64,000 nucleotides of DNA from M55B129 sp964506505. GTDB lineage: Bacteria > Bacillota > Dethiobacteria > DTU022. The stretch is taken from contig CAZDKY010000003.1 of NCBI GenBank assembly GCA_964506505.1, positions 1 through 64,000 on the forward strand, read 5' to 3'. Below are positions 34,030-43,419 of this stretch, piece after piece. A program made the position numbers and the translations under genes. The notes under the pieces were generated by a model. The model had not been told where the DNA came from and did no database searches. It worked only from the letters and a program-made list of their open reading frames with translations. Every line of letters begins with the position of its first letter. Position 1 is the stretch's first letter.

Positions 34030-35368
34030 GAAACCGGTTGCCGGCGGCCCGGTCATCTACTGGATGAGCCGTGACCAGCGGGTGGACGATAACTGGGCCC
34101 TGCTGTATGCCCGGGAAATGGCTCTTGAAATGAAAACACCCCTCGCTGTTATATTCTGCCTCGTCCCTGAATTCCTGGGAGCAGGTCAGTTACACTACCA
34201 TTTCATGCTTGAGGGATTGCAGGAGTTGGGAAAGAAGCTCCTGGGCCTAAACATTGGATTCTACTTGTTGGCCGGGGAACCTTCCGTGGAAATACTTCGA
34301 TTATGCCGCAAGCTGCAGGCAGGAACTCTGGTTTGCGATTTTTCTCCCCTGCGCATTTGCCGCTCCTGGAAAAAAGCAGTGTCTGAAAAAATCAACATCG
34401 CTTTTTTCGAAGCAGACGCCCACAATATCATCCCCTGTCCGCTTGCTTCCCCGAAACAGGAATACGCCGCCTATACTTTCCGTCCCAAGATAAAAAAACT
34501 GCTCCCCCAATTTTTAACTTCTTTTCCCCGGGTCACCAGGCACCCTCACAGCCCGGCCCAGGATGACTCGACAGTCTCATGGGCCGGGGCCCGTTCTTTT
34601 CTCCGTCTCAGCAAAAAAGAAAAGGATATTCTACCTTTCCCACCGGGAGAAAAAGCTGCTTTGGCCGCCCTGAACTTTTTCATCAACGAAAAACTGCCCC
34701 ATTACGAGCAAAAAAGGAATGATCCCACCGCCGGCGGGCAGTCGGACCTTTCACCATATCTCCATTTCGGGCAGCTCAGTGCTCAGAGGCTGGCCCTGGC
34801 AGTACAGGATGCCGAAGAACCGGGCATTCGGGGAGATGCTTTCCTTGAAGAGCTAATCGTTCGCCGCGAACTGGCCGACAACTTCTGTTATTATAATGAG
34901 CATTACGATTCAGTGGAAGCATTTCCCCGCTGGGCTAAAGAAACCCTGGAAATTCATGCTGCCGACCGTAGGGAATATATTTATTCTTTACAGGAATTTA
35001 CGGAAGCAAGAACGCATGACCCCCTGTGGAACGCGGCTCAGAAAGAAATGCTTTTGAAAGGCAAAATGCACGGTTACCTGCGCATGTACTGGGCTAAAAA
35101 AATCCTGGAGTGGACTGAAGACCCGGCCCGGGCCATACAAATCGCCATTACGCTGAACGACGGCTATTCACTGGACGGGCGCGATCCCAACGGGTATGCC
35201 GGCATCGCCTGGAGTATTGGTGGTGTGCACGACCGGGCCTGGTTTGAAAGGCCCATTTTCGGTAAGATCCGCTACATGAGTTATAATGGTAGTAAATCCA
35301 AGTTCAATGTCGATGCCTACATCAGTAGAATTAACAATCTGGAAGATGGATCAAACATCACCAGTTAA
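33986..35368 (+). CDS. phr: Class II CPD photolyase
   Basis: A 460-aa FAD-dependent enzyme that repairs cyclobutane pyrimidine dimers in light. The N-terminal Rossmann domain begins with VIYWMSRDQRVDDNWALLYA, the class II hallmark. In the FAD domain, DLSPYLHFGQLSAQRLAL and the C-terminal THDPLWNAAQKEM, KMHGYLRMYWAKKILEW and RDPNGYAGIAWSIGG are diagnostic class II segments. AAAAGGAG precedes the ATG. Photolyase in an anaerobe suggests exposure to light at times. Confidence 0.95.
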   Translation: MNGTVDGSRVRRLNEKPVAGGPVIYWMSRDQRVDDNWALLYAREMALEMKTPLAVIFCLVPEFLGAGQLHYHFMLEGLQELGKKLLGLNIGFYLLAGEPSVEILRLCRKLQAGTLVCDFSPLRICRSWKKAVSEKINIAFFEADAHNIIPCPLASPKQEYAAYTFRPKIKKLLPQFLTSFPRVTRHPHSPAQDDSTVSWAGARSFLRLSKKEKDILPFPPGEKAALAALNFFINEKLPHYEQKRNDPTAGGQSDLSPYLHFGQLSAQRLALAVQDAEEPGIRGDAFLEELIVRRELADNFCYYNEHYDSVEAFPRWAKETLEIHAADRREYIYSLQEFTEARTHDPLWNAAQKEMLLKGKMHGYLRMYWAKKILEWTEDPARAIQIAITLNDGYSLDGRDPNGYAGIAWSIGGVHDRAWFERPIFGKIRYMSYNGSKSKFNVDAYISRINNLEDGSNITS

Positions 35369-35406
35369 GGCAAATGCACCGGGCAATTCTGCTTTGCCTT
35401 GCCCGG
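35367..35406. terminator. Overlapping stem-loops between photolyase and the hydrolase
   Basis: Two alternative 8-bp stems share bases: AAGGCAAA/TTTGCCTT (35367-35400) and CCGGGCAA/TTGCCCGG (35379-35406). They start at the photolyase stop and lie before the convergent end of the carbon-nitrogen hydrolase. Confidence 0.5.
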
Positions 35407-35473
35407 ACAGGATAAGGGATTAATCCTTCCCCGTGTCATTGAGTTTTGCAATAAAGCTTCGCCACACTCAAAT

Positions 35474-36439
35474 TTAATTTCCCAGGCTGTAAAGACAGTT
35501 TTCCCGGTATTTGAGATTGCGGTAAAAATCTTCAAAGTCTATGCGGTAGTTAAAATCGTCTCGTTCCTTGCTTCTCTGCCCACTTATATCGACATTCCTG
35601 ATAATCAGCAGCTCCTCGTTGATATTCGAAGCCTGCAGGAGTTTCATTCCCGAAGGGGCCCAGATGCCGCTTCCTCCCCAGAAATATTCTTTGCTCCTGG
35701 GATGCAAGCCGACCCAGTTCGCCCCCAGGCTCCAGACCTGGTTATAAGCAGCCTTGGATGCATTCATCAGATCCCAGAGGTACCCGTAATAATGATCAGT
35801 CCTTGTATTCATTGAAACATATTCACGAACAGCCTGTGAATGCCAGGCCGCCATGGTCACAATAGCATCAACCCCGTCAATAAAAGCATACTGGCGGGGC
35901 AACTCCACAAAACAGAGATCGTAGCAAATCAGGAAACCAAAACGTCCCCATTTTGTTTCAATGCTCAATCGTTTATCCGTTCCTTGCTTAAAATAATCTT
36001 TTTCGACGGGTGTAAGAAAAACCTTGGCATAAATATATTCTTCCTTGCGGTAGTCGATCCCCGGATTAAGGATAAAGGTACAGTTGTAATAATTGTCCTC
36101 CTTACGGCGAACATTACCGTAAAAAATGTATTCCAGCCCACCCTCTCCCTCGGTGAGGCTATCCCTGACATTCTTTAACCAGTTCGCAATAGCACCATTT
36201 TCTCCGGCAGCAAGTAAATCAAGAACTTCCAGCCGCTCTTTCGATCTCCAGATATATCCAGTAATACTGAGTTCGGGAAAAATGAGAATGTTAACCTTCT
36301 TTTTATGGGCAATTTCTATGATTTGTTCCATCTTGGCCAGGTTATTTTCTACACTTGAAATATCATAGATATTGGCCAGGAGAATGGTGGGTAATTTTTC
36401 ATCTTCGGAAAAAATCCGTTCTATAATTCTGAAGCTCAA
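35474..36439 (-). CDS. Carbon-nitrogen hydrolase (nitrilase superfamily)
   Basis: A 321-aa hydrolase with the Glu-Lys-Cys triad: Glu in FPELSITGYIW, Lys in YAKVFLTPVEKDYF, Cys in GFLICYDLCFVELPR. Family members split amides, N-carbamoyl compounds or nitriles. Start is TTG with a GGGAGGG site. It is the last gene after an importer, amidohydrolase and RpiR regulator, separated from rpiR by its own promoter-like motif, so it probably processes the imported amide-type compound. The sequence does not tell me which subclass it belongs to. Confidence 0.85.
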   Translation of the reverse strand: MSFRIIERIFSEDEKLPTILLANIYDISSVENNLAKMEQIIEIAHKKKVNILIFPELSITGYIWRSKERLEVLDLLAAGENGAIANWLKNVRDSLTEGEGGLEYIFYGNVRRKEDNYYNCTFILNPGIDYRKEEYIYAKVFLTPVEKDYFKQGTDKRLSIETKWGRFGFLICYDLCFVELPRQYAFIDGVDAIVTMAAWHSQAVREYVSMNTRTDHYYGYLWDLMNASKAAYNQVWSLGANWVGLHPRSKEYFWGGSGIWAPSGMKLLQASNINEELLIIRNVDISGQRSKERDDFNYRIDFEDFYRNLKYRENCLYSLGN

Positions 36440-36467
36440 AGGTAACCCTCCCCGATCATCTAAAAAT

Positions 36468-36497
36468 AGAACAACATGCTTTGCAGCGTGTTGCTCT
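36468..36497 (-). terminator. Stem-loop between rpiR and the hydrolase gene
   Basis: On the minus strand AGAGCAACACGC and GCATGTTGTTCT form a 12-bp stem with one wobble and one mismatch around TGCAAA, followed by ATTTTT. It can terminate the rpiR transcript or act as an attenuator, because a promoter-like element lies upstream of it at 36504-36535. Confidence 0.5.
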
Positions 36498-36503
36498 AAA
36501 CTT

Positions 36504-36519
36504 TATTTTTTACAATATA
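36504..36519 (-). promoter_or_regulatory. 16-bp regulatory repeat, copy 1 (hydrolase promoter)
   Basis: TATATTGTAAAAAATA on the minus strand, identical to 44471-44486 at the promoter of the importer operon. Upstream TATAAT and further AT-rich bases suggest a promoter. Sharing between two transcription units of one island suggests a common regulator. Confidence 0.5.
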
Positions 36520-36534
36520 TTATACAACGTTTTG

Positions 36535-37392
36535 CTAAAGAAACTTAATATAATCGATATATTCGTCAAACTGCTGCAGCCCACGTTCCGCCTGCTCCGG
36601 GTTACGTGAAATATATTCCATTATAATTGCCTGCAGCAGAAGCATTATGGAACAGCCGGGATCGGAAAAAGAAGTATATTGCTGGGGGATAACCAGCAGG
36701 TGATCTGATACCGCTTTCAGCGGAGAGAGAATACTGTCGGTCACACCAATAATGGTCGCTCCCTTTTTTTTAAAAGCCTCGCCGAGAAGCTGCATCTTGC
36801 GGGGATAGCGGGGAAAAGAAAATATAAAAACAGCCGTTTTGCGGCTGCAGGATAAAAAAATGTTGAAGGCATCGGTACTATCCCGGCTTAAGGTAACCAC
36901 ATTCTTCTTGACTTTGGCCAGATTGTAACCAAAATACTGGGCCAGATAACCGGAGGAATAAGAACCGATTACAAAAACCCTATCACAGCTGCATATGGTA
37001 TCAACAATTGTTTCAATTTCCTGTATCGATATGCTGTCAAATAAGCGATTAATATTGCGCAGGTCATTATTAACCACGGTTTCCAAAATATTTAGATCTC
37101 TGAGCTGATCAGCCCTGTAGGTATGGCGAATTGTTTCTACTGCCTTCAGCTCATACTGAACTACCGCCTGCAGGTCCTCAAGCATTTCCGGGAAACCGGT
37201 GTAATCCAGGGCGGTTGCCAGCCTGACTACGGTAGCCTCGCTGACGCCCGCTTCTTTAGCCATCTGGATAATCGTCTGAAATGCCGCTATTTTATAATTG
37301 TTGATCAGGTACTTGGCCAGCTGAGTTTGTTTGGGAGAAAGGGAATCTCCTTTTTCCTTAATTTTATCGAAAAGAACATTTTTCACTACCAT
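36535..37392 (-). CDS. RpiR-family transcriptional regulator with SIS domain
   Basis: A 285-aa regulator: N-terminal helix-turn-helix (residues about 1-75, with MAKEAGVSEATVVRLATALDYTGFPEM) and a C-terminal SIS domain (residues about 125-250) containing FVIGSYSSGYLAQYF. SIS domains bind phosphosugars, but RpiR members also control nitrogenous compound use. It lies between the amidohydrolase and the hydrolase gene on the same strand and is the most likely local controller of the island. Confidence 0.92.
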   Translation of the reverse strand: MVVKNVLFDKIKEKGDSLSPKQTQLAKYLINNYKIAAFQTIIQMAKEAGVSEATVVRLATALDYTGFPEMLEDLQAVVQYELKAVETIRHTYRADQLRDLNILETVVNNDLRNINRLFDSISIQEIETIVDTICSCDRVFVIGSYSSGYLAQYFGYNLAKVKKNVVTLSRDSTDAFNIFLSCSRKTAVFIFSFPRYPRKMQLLGEAFKKKGATIIGVTDSILSPLKAVSDHLLVIPQQYTSFSDPGCSIMLLLQAIIMEYISRNPEQAERGLQQFDEYIDYIKFL

Positions 37393-37449
37393 CTTATTTT
37401 TCTTCTCCCGGCCGATTCAGAATGGGCAAAATAGAAACCGGAGCGATCA

Positions 37450-38655
37450 TTAATTCAACAGGGGGACACTTTTCCCCTCTTTATAGACGATCTCGATTTT
37501 GTCCAGCAGCGAATCCAGAGATTTGACCAGATCACCGTTTACCACGACAAAATCGGCTATCTTACCTTTTTCCAGAGTGCCCACCCGGTCTTCTATACCG
37601 ATCGCTTCCGCGGCAATCCGGGTTCCGCTACAGATCGCCTCCAGGGGAGTCATGAAACCCTCCTTGACATAGAGGATCAGCTCCATGGCGTTCAAACCGT
37701 GCAGGTTATAACTGGTCCCGGCATCAGAACCAAGAGCCACTTTAATCCCCGCCTCAACGGCTTTCCTTATACTGGATCCCCTGATTTTGCGCATGTTAAC
37801 ATTCTTTTGGATCATAAATTCGGGGACTTCATTACTCTGAGCATGCTCCAGGATATGGTACCCTGCGACAAATGTTGGTACCAGGTAGATATCCTTTTCC
37901 AGCATCAGTTCAATACCCCGTTCGTCAATAAAGCTGCCATGCTCAATAGTCTTTACCCCGGCCAGCGCAGCATTGATAATGCCCTGGGTGCCGTGGGCAT
38001 GAGCAGCAACACGAAGTCCTAGCTTATCGGCTTCTTCCACAATTACTTTAAGTTCATCAAGGTTGTATTGGACAGCACCCGGTATACCTCCAGGATTCAT
38101 ATAGGCCCCGGTTGCCATGACCTTAATGAAATCTGCTCCAGCCTTGATCTGTTCTCTCGTTGCCTTACGAACCTCATCAACCCCATCCGCTTCCCGGTAC
38201 ATGCCTTTAAAGTAATCATTCCCACTGGCTGTCATGCTGATAATTTGCCCGGAAGTAAATATACGGGGGCCCCTGCACCAGCCGGATTCAACGGCATTTT
38301 TCACAGCAAAGTCTATTTGGCGAACACTGCCGGCGTTCCTGATTGTAGTAATACCGCGTTGGAGGGTTAGCTCCATATTATAAGCAGTTCTGATGGACCG
38401 CAATTTTTCTTCTACGTAGTTTTCATCGTTGGTGTCAGCCATGCCGTGCAGATCCATGTGGATGTGACAGTCTATTAATCCGGGAATAATCGACCTTCCT
38501 TCCAGATCGACGACCTGCGCCTTTTCGGGAATGCTATAATTATTGGCATCACCTGCGTAGATGATGCTTTCATCTTTGATTACAAGTAGCGCGTTTTTAA
38601 TAGGCGTTCCGCCTCTGCCGTCAATGAGCGCCGCTCCCTTGAAAACTGTGATCAT
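37450..38655 (-). CDS. Amidohydrolase (Xaa-Pro dipeptidase/imidazolonepropionase-like)
   Basis: A 401-aa metal-dependent hydrolase of the amidohydrolase superfamily. Metal ligands are seen in GLIDCHIHMDLHG (HxH), the FIKVMATGAYMNPGG lysine region, AAHAHGTQGI and EHGS histidines, and the ALGSDAGT aspartate. The sequence resembles the group of prolidase-like enzymes that cleave N-acyl or Xaa-Pro dipeptides. Located immediately downstream of the peptide-type binding protein, it likely acts on the imported compound in the cytoplasm. Confidence 0.9.
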   Translation of the reverse strand: MITVFKGAALIDGRGGTPIKNALLVIKDESIIYAGDANNYSIPEKAQVVDLEGRSIIPGLIDCHIHMDLHGMADTNDENYVEEKLRSIRTAYNMELTLQRGITTIRNAGSVRQIDFAVKNAVESGWCRGPRIFTSGQIISMTASGNDYFKGMYREADGVDEVRKATREQIKAGADFIKVMATGAYMNPGGIPGAVQYNLDELKVIVEEADKLGLRVAAHAHGTQGIINAALAGVKTIEHGSFIDERGIELMLEKDIYLVPTFVAGYHILEHAQSNEVPEFMIQKNVNMRKIRGSSIRKAVEAGIKVALGSDAGTSYNLHGLNAMELILYVKEGFMTPLEAICSGTRIAAEAIGIEDRVGTLEKGKIADFVVVNGDLVKSLDSLLDKIEIVYKEGKSVPLLN

Positions 38656-38682
38656 TGTCTGATGCCTTCTTTCTTTAAACCT

Positions 38683-38723
38683 GGCTGCAGGAAGGGAGCT
38701 ATGCAGCCCCGCTTCCTGCAGCC
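38683..38723 (-). other. Intra-operon stem-loop between binding protein and amidohydrolase
   Basis: GGCTGCAGGAAG and CTTCCTGCAGCC form a perfect 12-bp stem around a 17-base loop. No T-run follows. Such structures after binding-protein genes stabilise the upstream message and lower downstream expression. Confidence 0.55.
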
Positions 38724-38734
38724 CTCTGTAATAT

Positions 38735-40342
38735 TTAGAAACTTACCCTCCGAGCAATGACATTACCGAGAGGATCCAGCTCGAAACCGTTGATATCTTT
38801 TAATACCACAGCCGTGTAATCGCTGTGCGCTACAGGCACAACAACCACATCACGGTGAGATATGACCTGCATTTCCCTGTAATGGGCCTCCTGTTCACTG
38901 CGATCGAAAGTAGCCAGGGCTTTGTCCGAAAGCTCATTTAGTTCTTCATTTTCGTACTGGTTATTTACCGCCCTCAGCAGCATCAAATTCAGGAAGTTGT
39001 TGGGATGCGGGACATCATACCAGCCGAGGAAACCAATTGAATGATCATAATTTCTGACCAGATCGCGATGAGTCCCCCATTCGTTTACAACCACATTTGC
39101 GTCAATACCGACCTGGCTAAGATCGCTCTTGAATATCTCAGCGGCATCAACCGGTCGCCCCACATAGCTTCTTGATTCGGCAAAAACATGGAGGTCCATG
39201 GTAAACCCATCTGGGTAGCCGGCTTCGGCCAGCAGCTCTTTTGCTTTTTCCGGATCATAAGCATACGGTTCAATACCATCATTAAAACCGAAAATGGTCG
39301 GCGGCATTGGATTAATTGCCCTGGTACCAAGTCCTTCATAAACACTGTCCACCAGCGCATCGAAATCGACAGCGTGCATTACAGCCTGCCGGACCCTGAC
39401 ATCATCGAACGGCTCCGCCTTATGATTAATGGCTGCATAGAATAGGTTTGATCCGGCTACCTGAAGCAGCTCCAGGTTGGCATCGTTCTGGATCGTCTCA
39501 AGCTGGGCCGGTGAGATAGATTTAATTGCATGAACATTACCCGACTGCAACTCCATCAACCGGGTTGATTCGTCAGGGACTACTTTCCAAATCAGAGTAT
39601 CAATTTCCGGTTTCTCTCCCCAGTAATCCTCAAATGCAGCCATGGTAACATATTCGTCCCGTTTCCATTCAACAAACTTGAATGGGCCGGTTCCGACAGG
39701 ATTCTTGAAATAATCCTCACCATATTCCGCCACCGCTGTGGGACTAACAATATACTGGGAATAAATAGCCATGTAGGTCATAAAAGGACCAAATACATCG
39801 TTCAGTTCGATCTCTACTACATAATCATCCACTGCTCTTACTTCCTTAATAGCATCGCCTAAAAGCCAGTCCATATAAGCCAGACCCTGATCGCCAAGCC
39901 CATAGTAGGGATGGCTTTCATCAAGGATTCTCATGAAGCTGAATTCGACCGCCTCGGCGTTAAAGTCGGTCCCGTCATGGAATTTTACACCTTCCCGCAG
40001 GTTAAAGGTCCATACCAGGCCGTCTTCTGAACCGGACCAGTCCAGAGCCAGGGCCGGCTCTATTTCCAGGGTTTCGTCTTTAAATTTAACCAGCCCATCA
40101 TAAAAGTGATAGGCTAAATCAATTTCCCCTTCATGATACGAATAACCACAGTCCAGGGTCTTGGCATCGGTGCCCCGGGCAATGATAAATATCTTCTCAC
40201 CCGATTCTTCAGGCAGGGTTTCTTCACCCTCTTCGCCCATCTCATCACCAGTATCAGCGCCATTCCCACAGCCGATCACAGAAAAAAGGAGGGAAACAGC
40301 CAGCACAAAAACCATAAAATATTTCAGCTGTCCGCGCATCAT
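38735..40342 (-). CDS. ABC transporter substrate-binding lipoprotein (family 5)
   Basis: A 535-aa lipoprotein; the signal peptide ends in a lipobox with LLFSVIGC near residue 26, followed by an acidic linker. The SBP_bac_5 fold is shown by GLVWTFNLREGVKFHDGTDFNAEAVEFSF, VGTGPFKFVEWKRDEYV and DDVRVRQAVMHAVDFDALV. Sequence is of the dipeptide/oligopeptide/glutathione type. It is separated by 210 bp from the upstream ATPase gene, so it may have an additional promoter. Confidence 0.93.
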   Translation of the reverse strand: MMRGQLKYFMVFVLAVSLLFSVIGCGNGADTGDEMGEEGEETLPEESGEKIFIIARGTDAKTLDCGYSYHEGEIDLAYHFYDGLVKFKDETLEIEPALALDWSGSEDGLVWTFNLREGVKFHDGTDFNAEAVEFSFMRILDESHPYYGLGDQGLAYMDWLLGDAIKEVRAVDDYVVEIELNDVFGPFMTYMAIYSQYIVSPTAVAEYGEDYFKNPVGTGPFKFVEWKRDEYVTMAAFEDYWGEKPEIDTLIWKVVPDESTRLMELQSGNVHAIKSISPAQLETIQNDANLELLQVAGSNLFYAAINHKAEPFDDVRVRQAVMHAVDFDALVDSVYEGLGTRAINPMPPTIFGFNDGIEPYAYDPEKAKELLAEAGYPDGFTMDLHVFAESRSYVGRPVDAAEIFKSDLSQVGIDANVVVNEWGTHRDLVRNYDHSIGFLGWYDVPHPNNFLNLMLLRAVNNQYENEELNELSDKALATFDRSEQEAHYREMQVISHRDVVVVPVAHSDYTAVVLKDINGFELDPLGNVIARRVSF

Positions 40343-40552
40343 TCAAACCTCTCTTTCACTGAATGTCAGGCAAGCTACTACCTGCTTAAAAATTGATGCA
40401 GAGTTACCAGGTGATCCATATTTGCTTTTGTTACCCCTCTTTGAGGAAATCATGTGCTAATAAATTTTTCGTTCACCTCCCCATCTATTTTCTTTCTGGT
40501 TATGCAGAGAAGCTCTTTTATTGAACCCTTCTTTATTCTGCTTGCCCACCGT

Positions 40553-41530
40553 TTACTTAACCTGCGGGTAAAGGTGGCAGGCTACCTGATGTCCGTTTTC
40601 TTTCAACCGTCTTTCAGGAACAACTTCCCTGCAGATATCCATTGCTTCCGGACAGCGGGGATGGAATGCACAGCCGCTCGGAGGATCAATCGGGCTCGGC
40701 ACTTCACCTTTCAGAACCGCTGCAGCAGCTTTTATGGTGGGATCGGCAACCGGAATCGCCTTAACCAGTGCCCTGGTATAAGGATGCATAGCATTGTTAA
40801 ATAGATCATCAGTGGCGGCAATCTCAATAATTTTGCCCAGGTACATCACGGCTACCCGGTCGCTAATGTGTTTAACCACACTCAGATCGTGAGAGATAAA
40901 TATATAGGTGAGATTGAGCTTTTCTTTTAAGTCTTTAAACAGATTGATCACTTGAGCCTGAATGGAAACATCCAGGGCGGATACCGGTTCGTCAGCAATG
41001 ATCACTTTCGGATCGAGGGCAAGAGCACGGGCAATGCAGATGCGCTGTCTCTGGCCACCGCTGAATTCATGAGCAAAGTTGTCAATGTAACCTTCCCGGA
41101 GTCCAACCAGGGAAAGCAGTTCTTTTACTTTTTTTTCCCGGCTTCGGCGGTTGCCGATATGATGGATAGCCATCGGTTCAGCCACCAGCTTCAGGACCTT
41201 CCACTTGGGGTTGAGGCTGGAATAGGGGTCCTGGTAAACAGTTTGCACATTGCGCCTGTATTTTTTCAATTCCGTTACATTCATTTCAAATATATTTTTA
41301 CCCTTATAACAAACTGATCCTCCGGTAGGCGGCTCAACATACAACAGCAGTTTGCGGGTGGTAGATTTCCCACAACCCGATTCCCCAACCAGGCCAAGGG
41401 TTTCACCCTCATAAAGCTCCAAATTCACTCCATCCAGTGCTTTCAGATAATCCAGCTTCGTAAAGCTGTCCATTCTTTTGATGGGGTAATATTTCTTTAA
41501 ATTTTCGACCTTCAGTAAAGGCTCCATCAT
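40553..41530 (-). CDS. ABC ATPase, DppF/OppF type
   Basis: A 325-aa ATP-binding subunit with Walker A GESGCGKST, Q-loop in VYQDPYSSLNP, signature FSGGQRQR, Walker B VIIADEPVSA and ISHDLSVV. The C-terminal extension contains the SGCAFHPRCPEAMDIC cysteine motif of oligopeptide transport ATPases. It follows the DppD-type gene by 15 bp. Confidence 0.94.
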   Translation of the reverse strand: MMEPLLKVENLKKYYPIKRMDSFTKLDYLKALDGVNLELYEGETLGLVGESGCGKSTTRKLLLYVEPPTGGSVCYKGKNIFEMNVTELKKYRRNVQTVYQDPYSSLNPKWKVLKLVAEPMAIHHIGNRRSREKKVKELLSLVGLREGYIDNFAHEFSGGQRQRICIARALALDPKVIIADEPVSALDVSIQAQVINLFKDLKEKLNLTYIFISHDLSVVKHISDRVAVMYLGKIIEIAATDDLFNNAMHPYTRALVKAIPVADPTIKAAAAVLKGEVPSPIDPPSGCAFHPRCPEAMDICREVVPERRLKENGHQVACHLYPQVK

Positions 41531-41545
41531 TGATCTCTCCGGTTT

Positions 41546-42508
41546 TTAAAGATATAACCAGCAGCGTACTTTTCGGCCTCCGGATTCAGTCAGGGGTGGT
41601 ATTTCCACTGAACAACGCGGCATCCGTTCGCTGCAGCGATCATTGAAACGGCAACCCGGCGGAACACTGGACATGTTGGGAACTGTTCCCTTGATTTCTT
41701 CCAGGCGAGACTGTTTCTTCGATACCTGTGGGATTGTCTTCAACAGGCCGCGGGTATAAGGATGAAGGGGCGCGGCAAAAAGTTCTTTAACATCTGCATA
41801 TTCCATTATCTGCCCTGCATACATGACAGCCACTCTATCGGCTATCTGGGCAATTACTCCCAGATCGTGGGTGATAAAAAGAAGGCTGGTAGAATGACTT
41901 TCCTGCAATCTTTTCATTAAATCAAGGATCTGCGCCTGGATGGTAACATCAAGAGCAGTGGTCGGCTCATCGGCAATTAACAGGCCGGGTTCACAGGCCA
42001 TGGCCATGGCAATCATGACCCTCTGCCTCATGCCACCGCTTAGCTGATGAGGATAATCCCTGCTCCTTCGCTCAGGGTTGGGAATTCCGACCATGCTCAG
42101 CAGCTCGACAACACGGCTGCGGATCCCTCTTTGATCTTCGTTCCGGTGGAGCTTCAGGACTTCCGCCAGCTGATACTCAACCGTGAAAACAGGATTTAAT
42201 GAAGTCATCGGCTCCTGAAAGATCATCGAGATCTGGTTGCCACGGATCCTGGCTATTTCGCTTTTTTTTGTTTTTAACAGGTCTTTTCCCTTAAATATAA
42301 TTTGGCCGTTTACAGAAGCGTAAGAAGGAAGCAGTCTCATGATGGACAGGGCAGTGACACTTTTACCGCACCCCGATTCGCCAACCAGACCCAGGGTTCC
42401 AGATTGCCCCAGGCTCAGATCAACACCATCCACGGCAAGAGTTTTACTGCGGTCAGTTGTAAATTCAACCTTTAAGTCCTTTACTTCCAAAACCTGTGCT
42501 TCTGTCAA
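41546..42508 (-). CDS. ABC ATPase, DppD/OppD type
   Basis: A 320-aa ATP-binding subunit with Walker A GESGCGKSV, MIFQEPMTSLNP, signature LSGGMRQR, Walker B LLIADEPTTA and ITHDLGVI. The PPGCRFNDRCSERMPRC extension is present. TTG start with GAGAGGAG upstream. Part of the minus-strand permease-permease-ATPase-ATPase order. Confidence 0.94.
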   Translation of the reverse strand: MTEAQVLEVKDLKVEFTTDRSKTLAVDGVDLSLGQSGTLGLVGESGCGKSVTALSIMRLLPSYASVNGQIIFKGKDLLKTKKSEIARIRGNQISMIFQEPMTSLNPVFTVEYQLAEVLKLHRNEDQRGIRSRVVELLSMVGIPNPERRSRDYPHQLSGGMRQRVMIAMAMACEPGLLIADEPTTALDVTIQAQILDLMKRLQESHSTSLLFITHDLGVIAQIADRVAVMYAGQIMEYADVKELFAAPLHPYTRGLLKTIPQVSKKQSRLEEIKGTVPNMSSVPPGCRFNDRCSERMPRCSVEIPPLTESGGRKVRCWLYL

Positions 42509-42529
42509 GAAAAAGCTCCTCTCTGCAAA

Positions 42530-43390
42530 TCAATTCATTCTCAGCTTGGAGTCCACCGCTTCACGCAACCCGTCCCCAAAGAGGTTAAAAGATAAAACCG
42601 CCAGGAAAATCATGATCCCGGGGAAAAGGGTTATCCACCATTTGCCAAGAATAAGAAAATCCTTACCGCTGCTTAGCATTGCTCCCCATTCCGGCGTAGT
42701 CGGATCTATACCCACGCCCAGAAAACCGAGAGCTGCGGTATACAAAATGGCATCTCCGAGAAGGAGGGTCAAGTAAACAATAACCGGCGTAAGAACATTG
42801 GGCAAAACATGACCAATGATAATCCATATATTACCAGCCCCCATGGCCCGGGAAGCCTCCACGTAGGGCATCTCTTTCACCGTAAGTACCGATCCCCGGA
42901 CAATACGGGCCAGGCTGGGGATATAGATAATGGCAATGGCAAGCATCGCCTTCTCAATACCAGTTCCCAGGGTAGCGGCAATAACCAAAGCCAGCAGGAG
43001 CGGAGGAAAAGCAAGGAGAATATCGATGAAACGCATGATAACAATATCCACCACTCCACCGAAGTAACCTGATACTAAACCAATAAAAAGACCGACAACC
43101 GCGGTTATGGCAATGACGGCATAACCGACCTTAAGCGAGATACCGGTTCCGTGAAGAATTCTCGAAAAAATATCGCGACCCAGGTTGTCAGTGCCAAGCA
43201 AGTTCTCGGTATTACCTCCCCAGAAACCGGGTTCGAACCTTGCCGATAGGTTAATCTCCACCGGATCATAAGGAGCAATGTAGGGACCGATTACAGCCAG
43301 AACCATCAGCAGAACGGCAATGAAAAATGCCACCACGGCCAGTTTGTTGCGCTTGTAAACCCGCAAAATCTGATTGAGCTCATTAAACAA
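42530..43390 (-). CDS. ABC permease, DppC type
   Basis: A 286-aa permease of about six helices with NLLGTDNLGRDIFSRILHG near residue 60 and the coupling segment RGSVLTVKEMPYVEASRAMGAG. Start is probably TTG. It follows the DppB-type gene by 29 bp. Confidence 0.94.
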   Translation of the reverse strand: MFNELNQILRVYKRNKLAVVAFFIAVLLMVLAVIGPYIAPYDPVEINLSARFEPGFWGGNTENLLGTDNLGRDIFSRILHGTGISLKVGYAVIAITAVVGLFIGLVSGYFGGVVDIVIMRFIDILLAFPPLLLALVIAATLGTGIEKAMLAIAIIYIPSLARIVRGSVLTVKEMPYVEASRAMGAGNIWIIIGHVLPNVLTPVIVYLTLLLGDAILYTAALGFLGVGIDPTTPEWGAMLSSGKDFLILGKWWITLFPGIMIFLAVLSFNLFGDGLREAVDSKLRMN

Positions 43391-43419
43391 AGGTTTAACT
43401 CACCACCCTGTTGCTCCAA

